This document shows positions 12,005 to 24,227 of a stretch of DNA of 64,000 bases, in pieces. The notes under the pieces are model-generated. The model was not told where the DNA came from and did not search any database. It was given only the letters and a program-made list of their open reading frames with translations. The stretch lies in assembly GCA_003988855.1 (NCBI GenBank), contig QYAI01000097.1, positions 434,001 to 498,000 of the forward strand. The letters are read 5' to 3'. How positions within the stretch are numbered: position 1 is the first letter of the stretch; each line of letters begins with the position of its first letter. The DNA comes from Arachnopeziza araneosa (Eukaryota > Ascomycota > Leotiomycetes > Helotiales > Arachnopezizaceae). Made by a program: the position numbers and the translations under genes.

Positions 12005-13591
12005 TTAGTCAAAATCAGGGTCCGGGTCTGGCCAAGGAAAGGAACCCTCTGGGTCTACTTTTATATCAATCAAGTATTTCTGTACACCTGCTACTTTGCC
12101 ACTCTTTCTGAGTGTAACCGATACGGATGTTCCAGACGGTAATTTCTTGGAAAGCTTGTCTAGGCCGGATCTCCTATCTCCCTGTCGTGTCTTCACCCAC
12201 CGTAAGTCAAACCATGGCGTGTTCCTCGGCCAACAAATGATATCCACCCCGGGATGATTCAGTGCGATACTGAAGACCACGGCGAACCCATCAACGATTT
12301 CCAGGTTTGTAAATATGCGCGGAGCATGGAAAAATAAAACTCCTCGAGGGGGCTTGGAATCTTTGTCAAGAACCAGGACTCGTCTATCCTTATCAGGGCT
12401 AGGTCGTCAGTATGTATCAAGGTCCGGCCGTTGAAACAAATATGATAGTCCATGTTTTAGAGGCGAGCTGATATCAACAGAAAACTCATGTACAAGTTTT
12501 TGATCGAGTCCTTCCTGTTGTTTAATTAAGATGCCTGTATGCTGGCCGACTTCTGTGTTGGGGTCATTGGACAGATCCAACGCCGTTAATAGCTCTGGGC
12601 GGATCCTTACAAACTGATCCCGGTACACTTTCCGCACGTGAATTGAGATGGGCTTGAACTCCCCTTCGCGTTGGCAGTTGAGCGGTACTAGGAAGTCGTT
12701 TGCACGGGGAGTTTCTTCCGACTCACTATTGTAACGCGAGGCTGGTAGCAGAGCTGCCTCTATTCGCAAACCTTTGTTGGTCATGGAGTATGGAGCCCGG
12801 TGGCGAGCGAAATTGAGTTGGAGAACATTCCAGGAATACTCGAACGCGGCAGCAGACTGGGCCAGCAGACCTGATTTCTCTCCTTCCGCTTTCCAGGCAA
12901 AGATCGACTCGTCGTCCGATATACTGAGGATTTCAAGCTGCAGCCTCAGGAAAGCCTTCTCTCCCTCCCCATAGAGGGGAGGCATGTTGACGCCAAAGAG
13001 GCCCATCAGGCAGTACGCCTGATCCTCCCGTCTCGTCGTCTGCCTCTTCGACGCCCACGACATCTTCTGCGCAATCGAAGCACGCTCGAAATTGATCAGG
13101 TGGGTGATACCAGTCACAGCCTCAATCTGCTTCCGCATCCTCAGCTTCGTCCCAATCTCGCTCCATCCCCAATCGAAGAACACCATCATCTCGGGCGCGA
13201 GGAGTTCCTGCAGCGTCCACCCGCGCGTGAACCACCTGCTCTGCTCGAACGTCGCGCTCGGCTCGGGCCCGACGTCGGACAGGTACGCGTAGCAAACCTG
13301 GGCGTCCCGGTACCATTCAAACATGGAGTTGATGGCCTCGGACAGCTCCGCGCTGCTGGACTTGTCGATGCAGCAGCAGTCCACCCAAGCATACTGCCAG
13401 CCGTCCAGCGTGGCTTGCCGGCAGCAGCCCGTGATCTTGGCGTATCCTGCCATGTCCGGCCCACGTCCCTCGCACAGGTCTTGGAAGGTGACTTCTTCCC
13501 TCTCCCAGCGGTGTGAGAGGATGGCATAGCTCGGGATGCTGTCGCTGGGGAATTCTTCTAGTTGGAGGCTCGTCGTGTTGAGCAGCCTCAT
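12005..13591 (-). CDS. HET-domain protein with one in-frame TGA
   Basis: The N-terminal half has all marks of the HET (heterokaryon incompatibility) domain: YAILSHRW near residue 22, YAWVDCCCIDKSSSAELSEA near 67-90, then WYRDAQVCYAYLSDV and WFTRGWTLQELLAP. HET proteins trigger cell death on fusion of incompatible fungal strains. The frame stops at a TGA (12407-12409) after residue 394 and stays open in the same frame for another 133 codons down to 12005, with protein-like sequence (RVLVLDKDSKPPRG, NHPGVDIICWP). The stop is either a nonsense mutation, a readthrough site or part of an unusually short intron. A 42-bp GTTTCA...CCTAG segment with a CTGAC branch motif would remove it in frame, but donor and length are poor. 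Truncated, the protein would still carry the whole HET domain. Confidence 0.85.
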
Positions 13592-14008
13592 TATGAAGGT
13601 GGGGTCGATATCTGTCAGCCTGACCTTTCGTTTTACGCTCGAGATCGTGGGCTCGGAGTTTTTCGACCTCTTACAACTGAAGTCTCGAGTGTAAATTTAC
13701 ACTATCACTACTTAAACTTAGCTCGTCGTTGTGCTCGGAGCTCGGGAAACGGGATTTCCTGACCGTCACGTGGACGAGCAATGTCACGAGATTACAGTTC
13801 TGATGCCTTGAAAGCATAACTCGACGATTTCTGTCATAGAATGATAGGCCGTATATATAAAGAAGGACATACATGTTAATAATAAGCAGAATTTCTAGGT
13901 AAAAGACTCAAGAACCCGTTGAACTTTAACCAGACTTAAATACTTGGATGAGATTGAGAAGTCGCATATCATTACCCTATCCCTTATCCATACTCAGTAC
14001 CAGAGCAG
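13592..14008. other. No gene seen
   Basis: AT-rich promoter region of the HET gene and 3' flank of the vWA-E2 gene. A TATATAA sequence lies near 13855. Confidence 0.4.
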
Positions 14009-17000
14009 TTAATTGCCAGAATTTCTCAACAAAGAAAAGAAACTCGCTCTCCTCCCAATTCTCCTTCCATTGTCACTACCAGCACTTGAATTAGTATTCG
14101 CATCCGCCCCCGCCGGTGCCGCACCTGAAGGCGACGATGCACCACTTCGTCTCGTCAATCTACTGAACCGATTCCTCCCACCTGATGCCGCCGGAACACT
14201 TGAAGCTGGATGCGGATTTAGATTTCGCTGATCGCCGATCAAAGGTGGTGCTTGAGGGGGCCGTCGTTGGTTTGTCAGGTGGTTGAGGAGAGTAGATGCG
14301 GTTGAGACTGAGCGGGTCGAGACGGCTGCGACGGTGGCGTTGGATTGGATGCTGGACGGGCGGTTGGATGTTAAGAGTGGTACAGTTGACGAGGGACTGT
14401 TCGAGTGGTTGGGTGTACTTGTAGTTGTACTTGTGCTTGCTGTGCTGGATGCGGTGGAAGAAGAAGAGATGGAGGAGACATCATCGCTCATAATGTCGAT
14501 ACGGTGGAGGGCCCGAGAACGACGTGCAAATCGATTGACCTTGAGTAAAAATGTTAATATTAGAGCTATAGGAGGATAAAGAAAGATGCACTGACATATT
14601 TTTCTACTTCTCGCCTTCCTGCTTGTTCGTCCGACCAGAATCGCAGTGTTGATAGGGGGTCTACTGCATCTCGTGCCTTAGAAAATGTGAGTGTCGAACA
14701 AAAGTGCAGAGATTAGAACACACGTACCTCAAGGGACATGAGAACGCCATATAGTTGCTGCAAGACTTGAAATATACGTGTTGCAGGAGTCCATTCACGA
14801 TCGAAGATTGGGTGGCATACTCTACCATGCTACGCATGATTAGTAAGGCTGATTCTCACTCATCGTCTCATCTCTCACCTTTGTAATATTTGGATGCAAC
14901 ATCGGAGTAATAAATCGAGCAGCTGGTGGTCGTCTCGGGAAGTCTGGCCCCATCTCAATGTACAAAAGAAACGTTCCCTTCGCGTAGGGAGAGTCAGGAG
15001 GGCCTTGCATGACCACCTTCCAGAACCCCATGTTGCTTTGGCTAACATAGATGTCCATGTAATCATGCGGATTTTGAATCATGGCCTTGATCTCACTAAG
15101 GAGTATACGCGAGATCCCTCCTCCGGTCATTGTAGACGCTACACTGAGTCGCGTGGAATTTGAGTGAACAGACGAAGAACTAGGGGTGTTTTGTCTAGAC
15201 ATGCGATTCATGAATCGTTCCGCATCACTTAGGGCGAAGAAATAATCATCCACATTAGGATGTGGTCGGCATGGCGGGAATTCATATGGATTCGCCATGT
15301 CTGCTGGCTTAGGCTCGAATTCATCCCAATTCTGACATTCCACTCGGGCCACGTCCGGGCGGGTACGAATATCAACTACAGTCTCCAAAAGGAAGATTTG
15401 AAAGAGAGCTTGTTGAGTAGTTGGCGAGAATGCATATCCTCCCGTGTTTCTAGCTATCTTGAAAAGAGCGGCTGTCTCGGTGGAGCCAATGACCACTGCA
15501 TCAAGGATAATATTATTGTTGTAAAGGGATGCTGATACTACGGGAGGCTTAAAATAAGACGAGTTATCTTCTCCGTCTGTAAGTAGTATGATGCGGCATT
15601 TTGTCTTGGGGTTTTGACGCTTTACAGTAAGAAGCATCTCGCAAGCTCTGTTGATGGCATTAAAGATGGAGGTTGACCCCGCCGATTCGATATTATCGAG
15701 TTGGTGATTGAAGTTAAGATGTAACGCTGTAAGTGGTTGCTTGACAGTGACGATGCTCGAGAATGTAACCAGTCCCAAATGGGTGGACAAGTTCAGAGCA
15801 GAAATCCGAAGGGCAAAATTTTTGAAGAATTCTTTGACTTCAGTAAGACGACTTGGACTTGTACTAATGCTTGTACTGGAAGAGCTTTGGTCTGGTAACC
15901 AGCCATCGGGCATTGAAGCCCCCATACTTGAGCTGGTATCAACGCAAATGACAATCGCTTCATCTGGAGCACCGAAGTCTGCAGTCTTTGTCCATTCAGG
16001 CCAAGAATCCAATTTCCAATTGTCGGCTTTCTTGCGTTCAACCAGGATCGGTTCAAGCTTTTGCGATAAGAATTGACCTCCACTGTCTGGCAGTGTCTCT
16101 TTCCTTTCAACTGGGTTCCAAGTGATGAATCTCCTGTCGCTACATTCCAAATCTTCGTGGTCGTATTTTGAGACGTATCCTTGCGAGCTTAGTGTAATGA
16201 CAGGAAGCTCTGCAGCCAGGCAAGCACCAAGCTGTAAAGGGCCAACTACTCTAAAAGCATCTACCGAGTTTGTGGCCTCTATCAAGCTCTCAAACTCGTT
16301 CGGATGTAGTACCGGAGTGATTCTGTGGTCCCAGAGAATATGCCACTCATCGGCTGGTTGAAAGTAAAAGTCCCATGGGAGAGAAGCCTTTTCAAGGAAA
16401 GCAGCGCCAAGGCGCTGACACAATGCTCTGTCGCCTGCTTCTATGCTGACTAGAAACTGTTGTGCACCAGGATTTGATCCTGGTGATAGATCAACCATCT
16501 GAAAAGGGAGGAATGGTGGTACGTCCTGCGATCCAGCTCTCACTTTCTTTATCTGAGCCCGGTGAATCAATTGCATGCTGGTCCCCCGATAAATAGAAGC
16601 TTCAGAACGCACGGAATAGATCCAAAACACGACTTGACGAGATGCTTCAAGAAAGCTGTCTGTAGTTTGGCAGATTTTTGATGGAACCATTCTGCGGCAC
16701 AAAGCATGAAATGCGGACGCTATTGAGAGGACCAATTCTAGAGAAGTGCTGGTTTCCAGGCCCTTCTCGTAGACAGACCGGAAGGCAAGAAGCAAAGGAG
16801 GAAAGTGTGTAAGTTCTAACAAAACCTCGAGAATTCCATCTAAAGTGCAATGCCCACGTTCAATCTCTTTTAGCAGCATTTGCAAGCTAGTATAGAAGGT
16901 ACTCATACCCCGATTAGTAGAATCAAACCCCCAAAGGTTTTTGGGATCGGTAGATGAAGACAATTGACCCAAGGAGTTCTGAGGCTCAAGACCAGAAAAT

Positions 17001-17779
17001 TCGACGAAGATATCAAGAGGATCGTTCTTGCCTCCTTTTAATCCAAGGTCCTTCAGCGTCGACCAATTGTTTTCAGTGTGCAGTCTACATTCCTTCAAGT
17101 AGAGGCTCAGTTTCTTGGGATGAATGCAGGAGCCATGGTGTGAGGCATCTACGAGCCGGTGTACTGCAAGATGATAAAATTCTTGCAGGGTTGTATTGCA
17201 TGGAATAGGAGAGTTATCGACAGGAATTCTTCGAAGTCGAGAAGTTTCCATTGCGGATTCGAGAGTGATCCAGCGTACGTAAACCTCTGAGCTTCTTCGG
17301 GATGGCAAGGAGAATAATTCGTGTACCGCAGATGATAGAGAAGATGCGGCTGGTAGCCTTGCACTTTCCAGTCCAGAAATCATGTCTCCATTTCCTGAAG
17401 CGACGGGGGCATTGGAGTTGTCGAAAGATCCGAGAGAGAAAGTGCTATCATCCGTAAGATCCAAGACATCAATCAAGCTGTCTTCCCCAATCAGTACAAC
17501 GGGATTTGTGCCAATCGTTCGTAGAACGGTAGTATCCAGTGTGCCATTAACGCCGAGACTGGCAGCACGACGCAATGCTTGAGTGTGAAGCCCCTGGACA
17601 GTTGCACCTTGGTCGATTGGCACAACAATTCTCATCCCATTAGACAGCTGCACAAAGACCCGAGCGAGATCCGGATTTGAAGATGAGAAGGATGCAAGAG
17701 TAGGTAGGCTCCCTTCACTGCCTGCTGATACAGACTGTTGATCGCCTGAAAGCTCCGCCATATTGCAATCGAATTTCAC
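14009..17779 (-). CDS. von Willebrand A domain - E2 ubiquitin-conjugating fusion
   Basis: Four exons (14879..17779, 14728..14829, 14596..14676, 14009..14539) join in frame to 1204 residues; all introns are 49-56 bp. Around residue 608 the vWA metal-binding motif reads VICVDTSSSMG (DxSxS), followed by a vWA fold (ILLTDGEDNS, AVVIG). The E2/UBC domain follows: MGFWKVVMQGPPDSPYAKGT, FPRRPPAARF, HPN, and HGRVCHP with the candidate active cysteine near residue 972, then REWTPATR. Intron 1 falls between HPNITK and HGRVC. The C-terminal 160 residues are Ser/Thr-rich with a basic end. The N-terminal segment (FVQLSNGMRIVVP) could be ubiquitin-like. It probably transfers ubiquitin, with the vWA domain recruiting partners; both catalytic motifs are intact. 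Function in fungi is not known to me. Confidence 0.85.
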
Positions 17780-19935
17780 TCTTTAAAATTTACGATCTCG
17801 AGATAGGTAACAATGAAATACCAAATGAAGTGATAGAAGTTGGGCGGAACGACGACTTGCAAAGAGAGATTCGACTGGAGAGACCTGTGGGTACACCTTG
17901 TATTTTGCCGCGTACCCTTGGCCCGGCTGGTTGTGATCCTACCAACCATCATGTCTTCAACCCCACTGGGAAAAGAGATCTCACTCGTCGAGGGGGTTCG
18001 ACGTGTTCTATCGTGGTTGGGCGTTGATGAATGAGGCTTAGATTGCCTTCGGGAGAAGCAGAAAGCCTGCTTGCAACCGGAACTGCGATGTGGGAGCGGG
18101 GTAGACCAACAAGGCTGTCAGACGTCGGTATCAGAGAATGAAATACTTTCTTCAAAAATGGGGCTCTCAAAGCATGTAGCAGAAGTGTCTCAGCTGTGGA
18201 GTATAACAGTCAAATGCTTCATGGCTTAGACTCGACACTTCTGAAGAGAGAGCAAACACTACCTTCATCTTTCATTTTCACAATCCAAATGAGAGCCTGA
18301 TTTGTTTTGGGTGACTGCTGAAAGAGGCTTGCATCGTGGGCTGACTCGCAAGGCTCTCGGGCTGAGTCGCTTGGCATCATGAATCAATTGTCTCTCTCTT
18401 GAGCATCGTCTACCTATGGCTAGTAAGCTTGCCGCTCTTGCTCAGGCGCTAAGCACCCTCGGCTTGGTCAACTGGCCCAAGTAACCTGAGCATGCTGAGC
18501 AACTGACCTAAGTAGCCTGATCATACTAAGCAAGATTGACCACATCATCACGTGTTTTGACTTCTCGGTTTTTGACCAATCACAATTGATGTGACCTTAG
18601 TTCTCTTATCTTATTTTTGTCAAGTTTTAACGACAATGCTTAAGAAGCCTAAACAAGCCCAGGAACCCAAAGTGGATACTTTCCGAAGATACGGTGTAAG
18701 TTGGTTCAGCATAGACCCCTAAGGAGAGTACTTTTCTTCCCTCTATAAATGTAAACATCCCAAGCTGCTAGTCCCTGTATGTTATCTTTACTGGTGGCGG
18801 AGCACGATTCAATAGAAGCAGCTAGTGTAGTATGGTTGTAAGTTGCAAGGGCAAGACCAAGAGAGATTGGATTTCAACAGTCATCATGGCATCAACCAGG
18901 TTCTAGCTCCTATCTATTCTTGATCAACGTCTTAAAACTGGAAACCGGTTCGAGTACCCTGATTCTGCTAGCCTTGACGTTGACGCGCGAACGGACCTTC
19001 TGCAGAAAAGTGCTTGGATATGTGATGGCCACTCAGAGAATTCACAATGCTGACCGAGACAGGTATCTGGTGCAATAACTACAGCCGTCTCACTTTTGTT
19101 ATCGTTCTCGCTGTTAGTCATCACTGCAAAGTGTTGTTCATCGTTGAACGCCATGATAATCGATCTAAGCACACCCTATCTTAGCTTTGACTTATCAGGG
19201 GTAGATTAGTAGAACTGCTGTCTACTTGAACTATCTCTCTTTGTTATTTTTCAAAAAGAGCGAACAAAAAGAGTCCAAGAAAAGTAACAGCTAATTGAGA
19301 TCTGATTTTCCACTGCGGTTTGTATCAAAATGAGTAAATGTTTGCTTTAATTCGACATTGTTGCACAATCGAGAGTATTTACTTAGCTGTAATAAATATC
19401 CATGAAATTCTTTAATTTACTATTCAAGTAAGTCTTCTACACTGTTGAAAATAGTGGGAGAGCTGTGTATTGCGATAAAATACAATGCACCAATTTGAAG
19501 GGAATTTTACAGATAACTTACTAGATTCGTCTTTCCTAATAAAGGTATTTCGTCATGGCAATTTAGAGAATCTGCCCTACTATGTTAGTCTTTAAGACCT
19601 TTATTAATGTTTACTCGTTAATCAGATTTCTACAACTTAAGTAGTGGTCTTAGTTACTTGAATAAGTCAAAACTTGCTACGACTTCTCTTTCATTTTATG
19701 ATTAGCTGTCACTATCTCGGAACATCTTTGCTCCTGCCCTGAGCTCGGACAAACGTCACGGAGTAATATATAATCCGAAATCCGGAGGAGATAATTGCAG
19801 CGTCTCTTTTCCTTTGAGATGATTGAATCAACACCATTCTTTGACTCCTCAGATCGGTTAGTAAGACATCCTTAAGATCGTTCTGAAGCATTACTGAATA
19901 ACACTTAGTAGCTCTTCGAGCGGCTGTGCGGCATC
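17780..19935. other. Long intergenic region, AT-rich at its right end
   Basis: Contains repeated CTGAGCA/CTAAGCA-like words near 18430-18530 and an AT-rich stretch at 19200-19700. Short frames show no conserved motif. A 20-codon start followed by GTAAGT at 18636 could not be extended into a gene. Confidence 0.45.
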
Positions 19936-20712
19936 ATGAGACTATTTTCCGCAGAATACGTTAAGACCGACTTGGCCGAGAATCCAAACCTTCGAGAGAC
20001 CTATTGGGAGATTTCGGCAATCCTAGGCAATATAAGCTCTCGAGCAGAGTTCCACCTGTTCCCAAAACTCCCCGCAGAAATTCGAAACCTTATTTGGGAG
20101 CTGGCCTTGACTCTACCTCGTACCATCATCTTCCACGGTTTCTACAACAGAAATTCTAGCCCTCCATACCGTCCTGGATCACCTAATCCTCGTGATCCCC
20201 CTCTTTCTGTGATCCGGAATCCAGACTGGATAGTTGTTCCTTCGAATGTGCCTTATGTAAGCCACGAATCACGAGCCATCGCGGAGCGCTTCTGGCAACT
20301 AAACCCTTCCCCAATCCTTGAAGGAAAGAGGAGTGAAACGCCAATACACATCGATCCATCTCAAGATACTCTAGTGATCTCGGGGATGGACGATTTTGAG
20401 GACTGGATTGACGATATTTACCAACAGAGGTGCTCAGCAAGCCAAGAGATTCTTAATCTCCTTGGCAATCTCCGTCATGTGGTCTTCACAGAGACTCCTA
20501 TCCAAACTTTCCCTTGCAAGATGATCAACCTTGCGACAATTATCCTCCCGTCTTGCAAAGTAAATGGCCTTTCAGTAGATGGACTTCAAAAGGCCGAGGC
20601 CGCTAGGCAGTGGAAGTCTATGAATCGGAAAGGCACCCATAAAGTAAAATTCAGGTTCGTTGGCGAGAGGGAAATGAGGAAACTGAAGTTTGAACTGGAA
20701 GGAACCCGTTGA
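19936..20712 (+). CDS. 2EXR-family protein, array copy 1
   Basis: Single exon, 258 residues. It has the family signature FHLFPKLPAEIRNLIWELAL at residues 37-56, then YVSHESRAIAERFW near 110. The 2EXR family is named after a conserved fungal motif; its biochemical role is unknown. Its members are often grouped with F-box-like (LPxEIRxxIW) sequences, which suggests protein-protein contact. This is the first of nine same-strand copies. The start ATG follows GCGGCATC and the frame is closed upstream. Looks intact. Confidence 0.85.
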   Translation: MRLFSAEYVKTDLAENPNLRETYWEISAILGNISSRAEFHLFPKLPAEIRNLIWELALTLPRTIIFHGFYNRNSSPPYRPGSPNPRDPPLSVIRNPDWIVVPSNVPYVSHESRAIAERFWQLNPSPILEGKRSETPIHIDPSQDTLVISGMDDFEDWIDDIYQQRCSASQEILNLLGNLRHVVFTETPIQTFPCKMINLATIILPSCKVNGLSVDGLQKAEAARQWKSMNRKGTHKVKFRFVGEREMRKLKFELEGTR

Positions 20713-21619
20713 AGATAATTAATGGTTCCGATTCTCAGGCCGTTCAGCTTGAGTCCAGCGTGACCACTTGGGAACAGTTTAGGGGCCGAAGTTAACAGAT
20801 GTCAAATAACTTCAATCAAAGTCACCTTTGGTGCAATGCCTCTAATATCTTGTTGTGACCGGAGCTTCTGAACAAGCCACCCACGAAGTTGTGGCATTAC
20901 CAACTTGTGAGAAGCTTCAGTAGATTTCTCTCATACTTGGATCTGACTTGTTAATTCCACGAAGTTTACTCAACGCCACTAATCTGAACTCTCCGAAAAT
21001 TTTGGTACGCTAACACGTTTACTTTTCCCACACACGTCACTTGGAGTTTTATTGCACTTCGCAGCCTTGCGGCCAAAATAATCGCGGAGTTGAGTCCGCA
21101 TTGTCCGCAATCAGGTTTGCCAAACCTCCAAAAATGCAATAAAAAAAATAAAAGTGATAGAACCCCGGCAAGTCGGAGACCGGTATCTCCGACCAGGCGA
21201 TAATACTAACTTTGGTCCAGATGAGGTAGAAAGGACTTGACATCACTTAATAGACCACAATACTTAGATGGTCAATACTAATTAGCCACAACAACCCAAC
21301 ATACAAGTATAAAATCCACGAATTTTTCACTTTTGAAAATCCTGTTTCACACTCAATTTAGTATTTGACTCGGAATATCATCCCAAACCATCAACATCTA
21401 CTGGAACATTGCTCATAATTCTAGGTTCACTTCAACTCGAGCATACAAAATCAAGAATCGAAGTCCCAATCAAATCTCGAGCCGAGCCTAAGAAACTGAT
21501 TTTCTCTCGCCACCGTCGCCGAGCCCAAAAGCACGAACCAGAAATATCTGCGAAATACTTCGTCTTTGAACAATTTCGACCTTGGTCCAGCCAAGAAATC
21601 CTGCCGGTTCTCCCTCACG
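20713..21619. other. No gene seen between array copies 1 and 2
   Basis: AT-rich, promoter-like. No conserved frame. Confidence 0.4.
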
Positions 21620-22540
21620 ATGTGTTTCAATCGTCTTCCAACCGAGCTTCGCATCAAAATCTGGCGTTACGCAGCCGATCAGTCTCAACGTGTGACTATA
21701 ACAACAACCTTGAAGAAAGATGCTAAGGCAATCTTTGGAACAAATCCGAAAAAATATACAGACAGCGACTACGAGCTCACGTCTATCCGTCATATTCCAG
21801 CCCTTCTTCTCACCAATTACGAATCAAGAGAAGTAGCCCAAAGCTTCCATGCTCAGTTTCCCGTTGTGCGCACACCAGTTCGCTTCACTCATCTGATAGA
21901 GCCCATTCCCTTCAATTTCCAGGAAGATTTCTTGATTATTGATCACTTCAGAACCCTGATGTACTTGTATACAGAAAAAGGCCGATCGACTACCAGCCTC
22001 TCGAATTTAGACCCATATCGATTGAATCTCAACGAGGATATGCGCCTTGTCGTCGAACAGCTTCATAAGCTTGCTTACCTAGGTAAAACACGCGCATGTG
22101 TTCGTGATTGGTTGGGCAGATTCGCGAATCTAGCCAAGCTAGGTCTCATGGAACCAATTCTTGCTACTGAAGAAAAGAGTGAAGCATATAAGAAGAACCT
22201 CTCGGAGTACTTGGCTGAAGAGTGGATGGAGTCGAAGGACTGGTGCAGAACAAAAACAACACCAGGGGTGGCTGAAATTGCCTGGGTCTCGCAAGAAGAA
22301 AGGGATGAGATGTATTTCCTTCGAGAGACACCCTTGAAAGAAGAACCGGAACCTTGTCGGTCGAATGGTGAGACTGACTTGTCTCGTTTCTCACAACAAT
22401 CGAGCTTTACCTTGGAAGAGCTTAGTGGCGAGCAAGAGTATGGTTGCGATGATCCACAATATGATTACTATGTCTCGGATGGCCAAGAACAATCGGAAGA
22501 AGATGAATGCCACGATCCTGAATGCCAGTGCTATTTTTGA
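21620..22540 (+). CDS. 2EXR-family protein, array copy 2
   Basis: 306 residues from the ATG at 21620. The motif FNRLPTELRIKIWRYAA comes at the very N-terminus, and ALLLTNYESREVAQSF near residue 62 marks the second conserved block. The C-terminus is acidic and ends in a Cys/His cluster (DECHDPECQCYF). The frame is open for some codons upstream (SSLNNFDLGPAKK), so an unseen upstream exon or a non-ATG start could add residues; most relatives have 10-40 residues before the motif. Function unknown. Confidence 0.8.
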   Translation: MCFNRLPTELRIKIWRYAADQSQRVTITTTLKKDAKAIFGTNPKKYTDSDYELTSIRHIPALLLTNYESREVAQSFHAQFPVVRTPVRFTHLIEPIPFNFQEDFLIIDHFRTLMYLYTEKGRSTTSLSNLDPYRLNLNEDMRLVVEQLHKLAYLGKTRACVRDWLGRFANLAKLGLMEPILATEEKSEAYKKNLSEYLAEEWMESKDWCRTKTTPGVAEIAWVSQEERDEMYFLRETPLKEEPEPCRSNGETDLSRFSQQSSFTLEELSGEQEYGCDDPQYDYYVSDGQEQSEEDECHDPECQCYF

Positions 22541-22968
22541 GAAGGACTAGATCAGTTTGGAGACTTTGATCAATATTAATGGGACCGACGTGGTTGTTTT
22601 GCAGATTTTATACAAGGACAGTTATCATATATGCTGGTCATGCAGTTTGACTTGCATAACAAAGACTCTATATGAGCGTACTGAAGGACGGCAAAACTTG
22701 GAATAGAAAAACAGGTCTTTATGGATAAGCCACAACTGATTCACCAAGTTGTTCTACTTCGAGTGGAATAGGTAGACGTTGATTTTACAATAATATTATT
22801 TCAATCAGAGCATACAGCTATTGGTGATGGAGCAGCGTTGGTGCTCACAACACGTGACCTACGTGAAGGTTTTCTCGCTAGACTCCCCTATCTACTCGCG
22901 TAATTTTTAATGATCAAAACAACCTTTTGTTTATTCAATCATTAGGTCACTCATCTGCCACCGTGACC
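22541..22968. other. No gene seen
   Basis: Intergenic between array copies 2 and 3, AT-rich, no conserved frame. Confidence 0.4.
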
Positions 22969-24227
22969 ATGGGTAAGTGCCAGACTCTGCTCCTACTATT
23001 TGAATGATACTTTATTCTCTCTGCAAGATCGCAAACATAGTTCAATGACCTGCGACCTTCAAAGCTCTACCTTGGCAGAAGTCGTGTTCACGAACTCAGT
23101 TTCCACACGACAGTGCGATAGAAGATCTTGCTAATATTCTTCAATCTAGCTGACCCCGCTTGGACTTTCACGTACATGAACTGCACGCCCGTCTTCAAGG
23201 AGCTTAAGCTGTCCAAGGACCAACTCGATCAGATCTTAGACCATACATCTGGCAAGCAAATTCGTAAGTGTAGCATCAAGATCTACCCAGAGTTTTCATC
23301 TCGGTGACCACTATTTGCGATGAATAGTGGCCATCATTGACTACACAATAGGTTCCAAGTCCAGTATACTACACTTGCTAACTTTTATCGCCAGCCACCC
23401 AGACCATCCCTCAAGTCTACTCTCCAGAGAGTAATGGAAATATATTCATATTTGAGGATCTTGTTGACCGTATGAAGCCTCAGTCGGCCAAGCCTATTGC
23501 CGCTGCTCGAGTTACCGCCAAGAAAACCTTCAATGACTTGGATAAGAGCATCCAGAAAAAAATCTGGGGATATGTTGCTGGCAATCGCGAGCCACACGAT
23601 GTCATGATCTATCTGAAGGTCCGCATGGAACGCTCTGAGATTGTTGGTGACAGTAATTTGTCTATCAGATGGCCTTCTTTGAATGGTTCATCTTTGAGGG
23701 CCAGGCATGTCGTCCCAGAAATCTTGCAAATCAACCGTCAATCCCGCGCTATCGGCCTCAGAATTTTCACCCCACTATTTCGAACCCGTCTAGTCCACCC
23801 TATTTATGTCAATCTTAATACTGACGGCATTCATTTCAAGAACTTCCAGGCCGTCAAGAGCTTGTGGGGTCGGTATGCACAGGAACGATATCGGAACCTT
23901 CCGGGACATGCGGACTTTCGGATGCTGAAGAAGTTTACGGTGTACGTCGAGTCAAGTTATGGGTCCCCCTCGATGCATAGTTACTTCTTGGAATGGGCTG
24001 TTGAGCAAGATTGTTTCACTGAAGTTACTGTCCTCCAGCAAACTTATGACAAACCCCCACCAGGTTCTCCTGCTATCTTCACGCCTATGGAGAGAATGCT
24101 TCATCTCTTTTATGTTAATTTCATCTATCGACATCGTCTGGAGCACCCCAGATCAACCTTTGACACTAGCTTGACCTTCGTTGAGCCAAGGGAGTTCGCA
24201 ATTTATATGTCTGCCACCTCGCCTTGA
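22969..24227 (+). CDS. 2EXR-like protein, array copy 3, with a 4-nt first exon
   Basis: Exons 22969..22972 (ATGG), 23150..23263 and 23395..24227 join in frame to 316 residues. Intron 1 (177 bp) and intron 2 (131 bp) have GTAAGT donors; intron 2 has a GCTAAC branch site and a CGCCAG acceptor. The protein starts MADPAWTFTYMNCTPVF. The divergent family block is FNDLDKSIQKKIWGYVAGN, followed by VPEILQINRQSRAIGLRIF. The LPxE of the other copies is replaced by LDKS, so this is the most divergent member. The alternative start is the in-frame ATG at 23472 within exon 3, giving a shorter protein; the splice signals make the long model likely. Confidence 0.65.

Noticed and set aside
13100..13516. Plus-strand 138-codon frame within the HET gene
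   Set aside because: Shadow of the GC-rich HET-domain coding strand.
18636..18705. ATG with 20 codons and a GTAAGT donor
   Set aside because: No acceptor leads to a coding exon within several hundred bases.
18920..18970. tRNA-like T-loop (GGTTCGAGTACC)
   Set aside because: No matching acceptor, D or anticodon stem could be folded around it.
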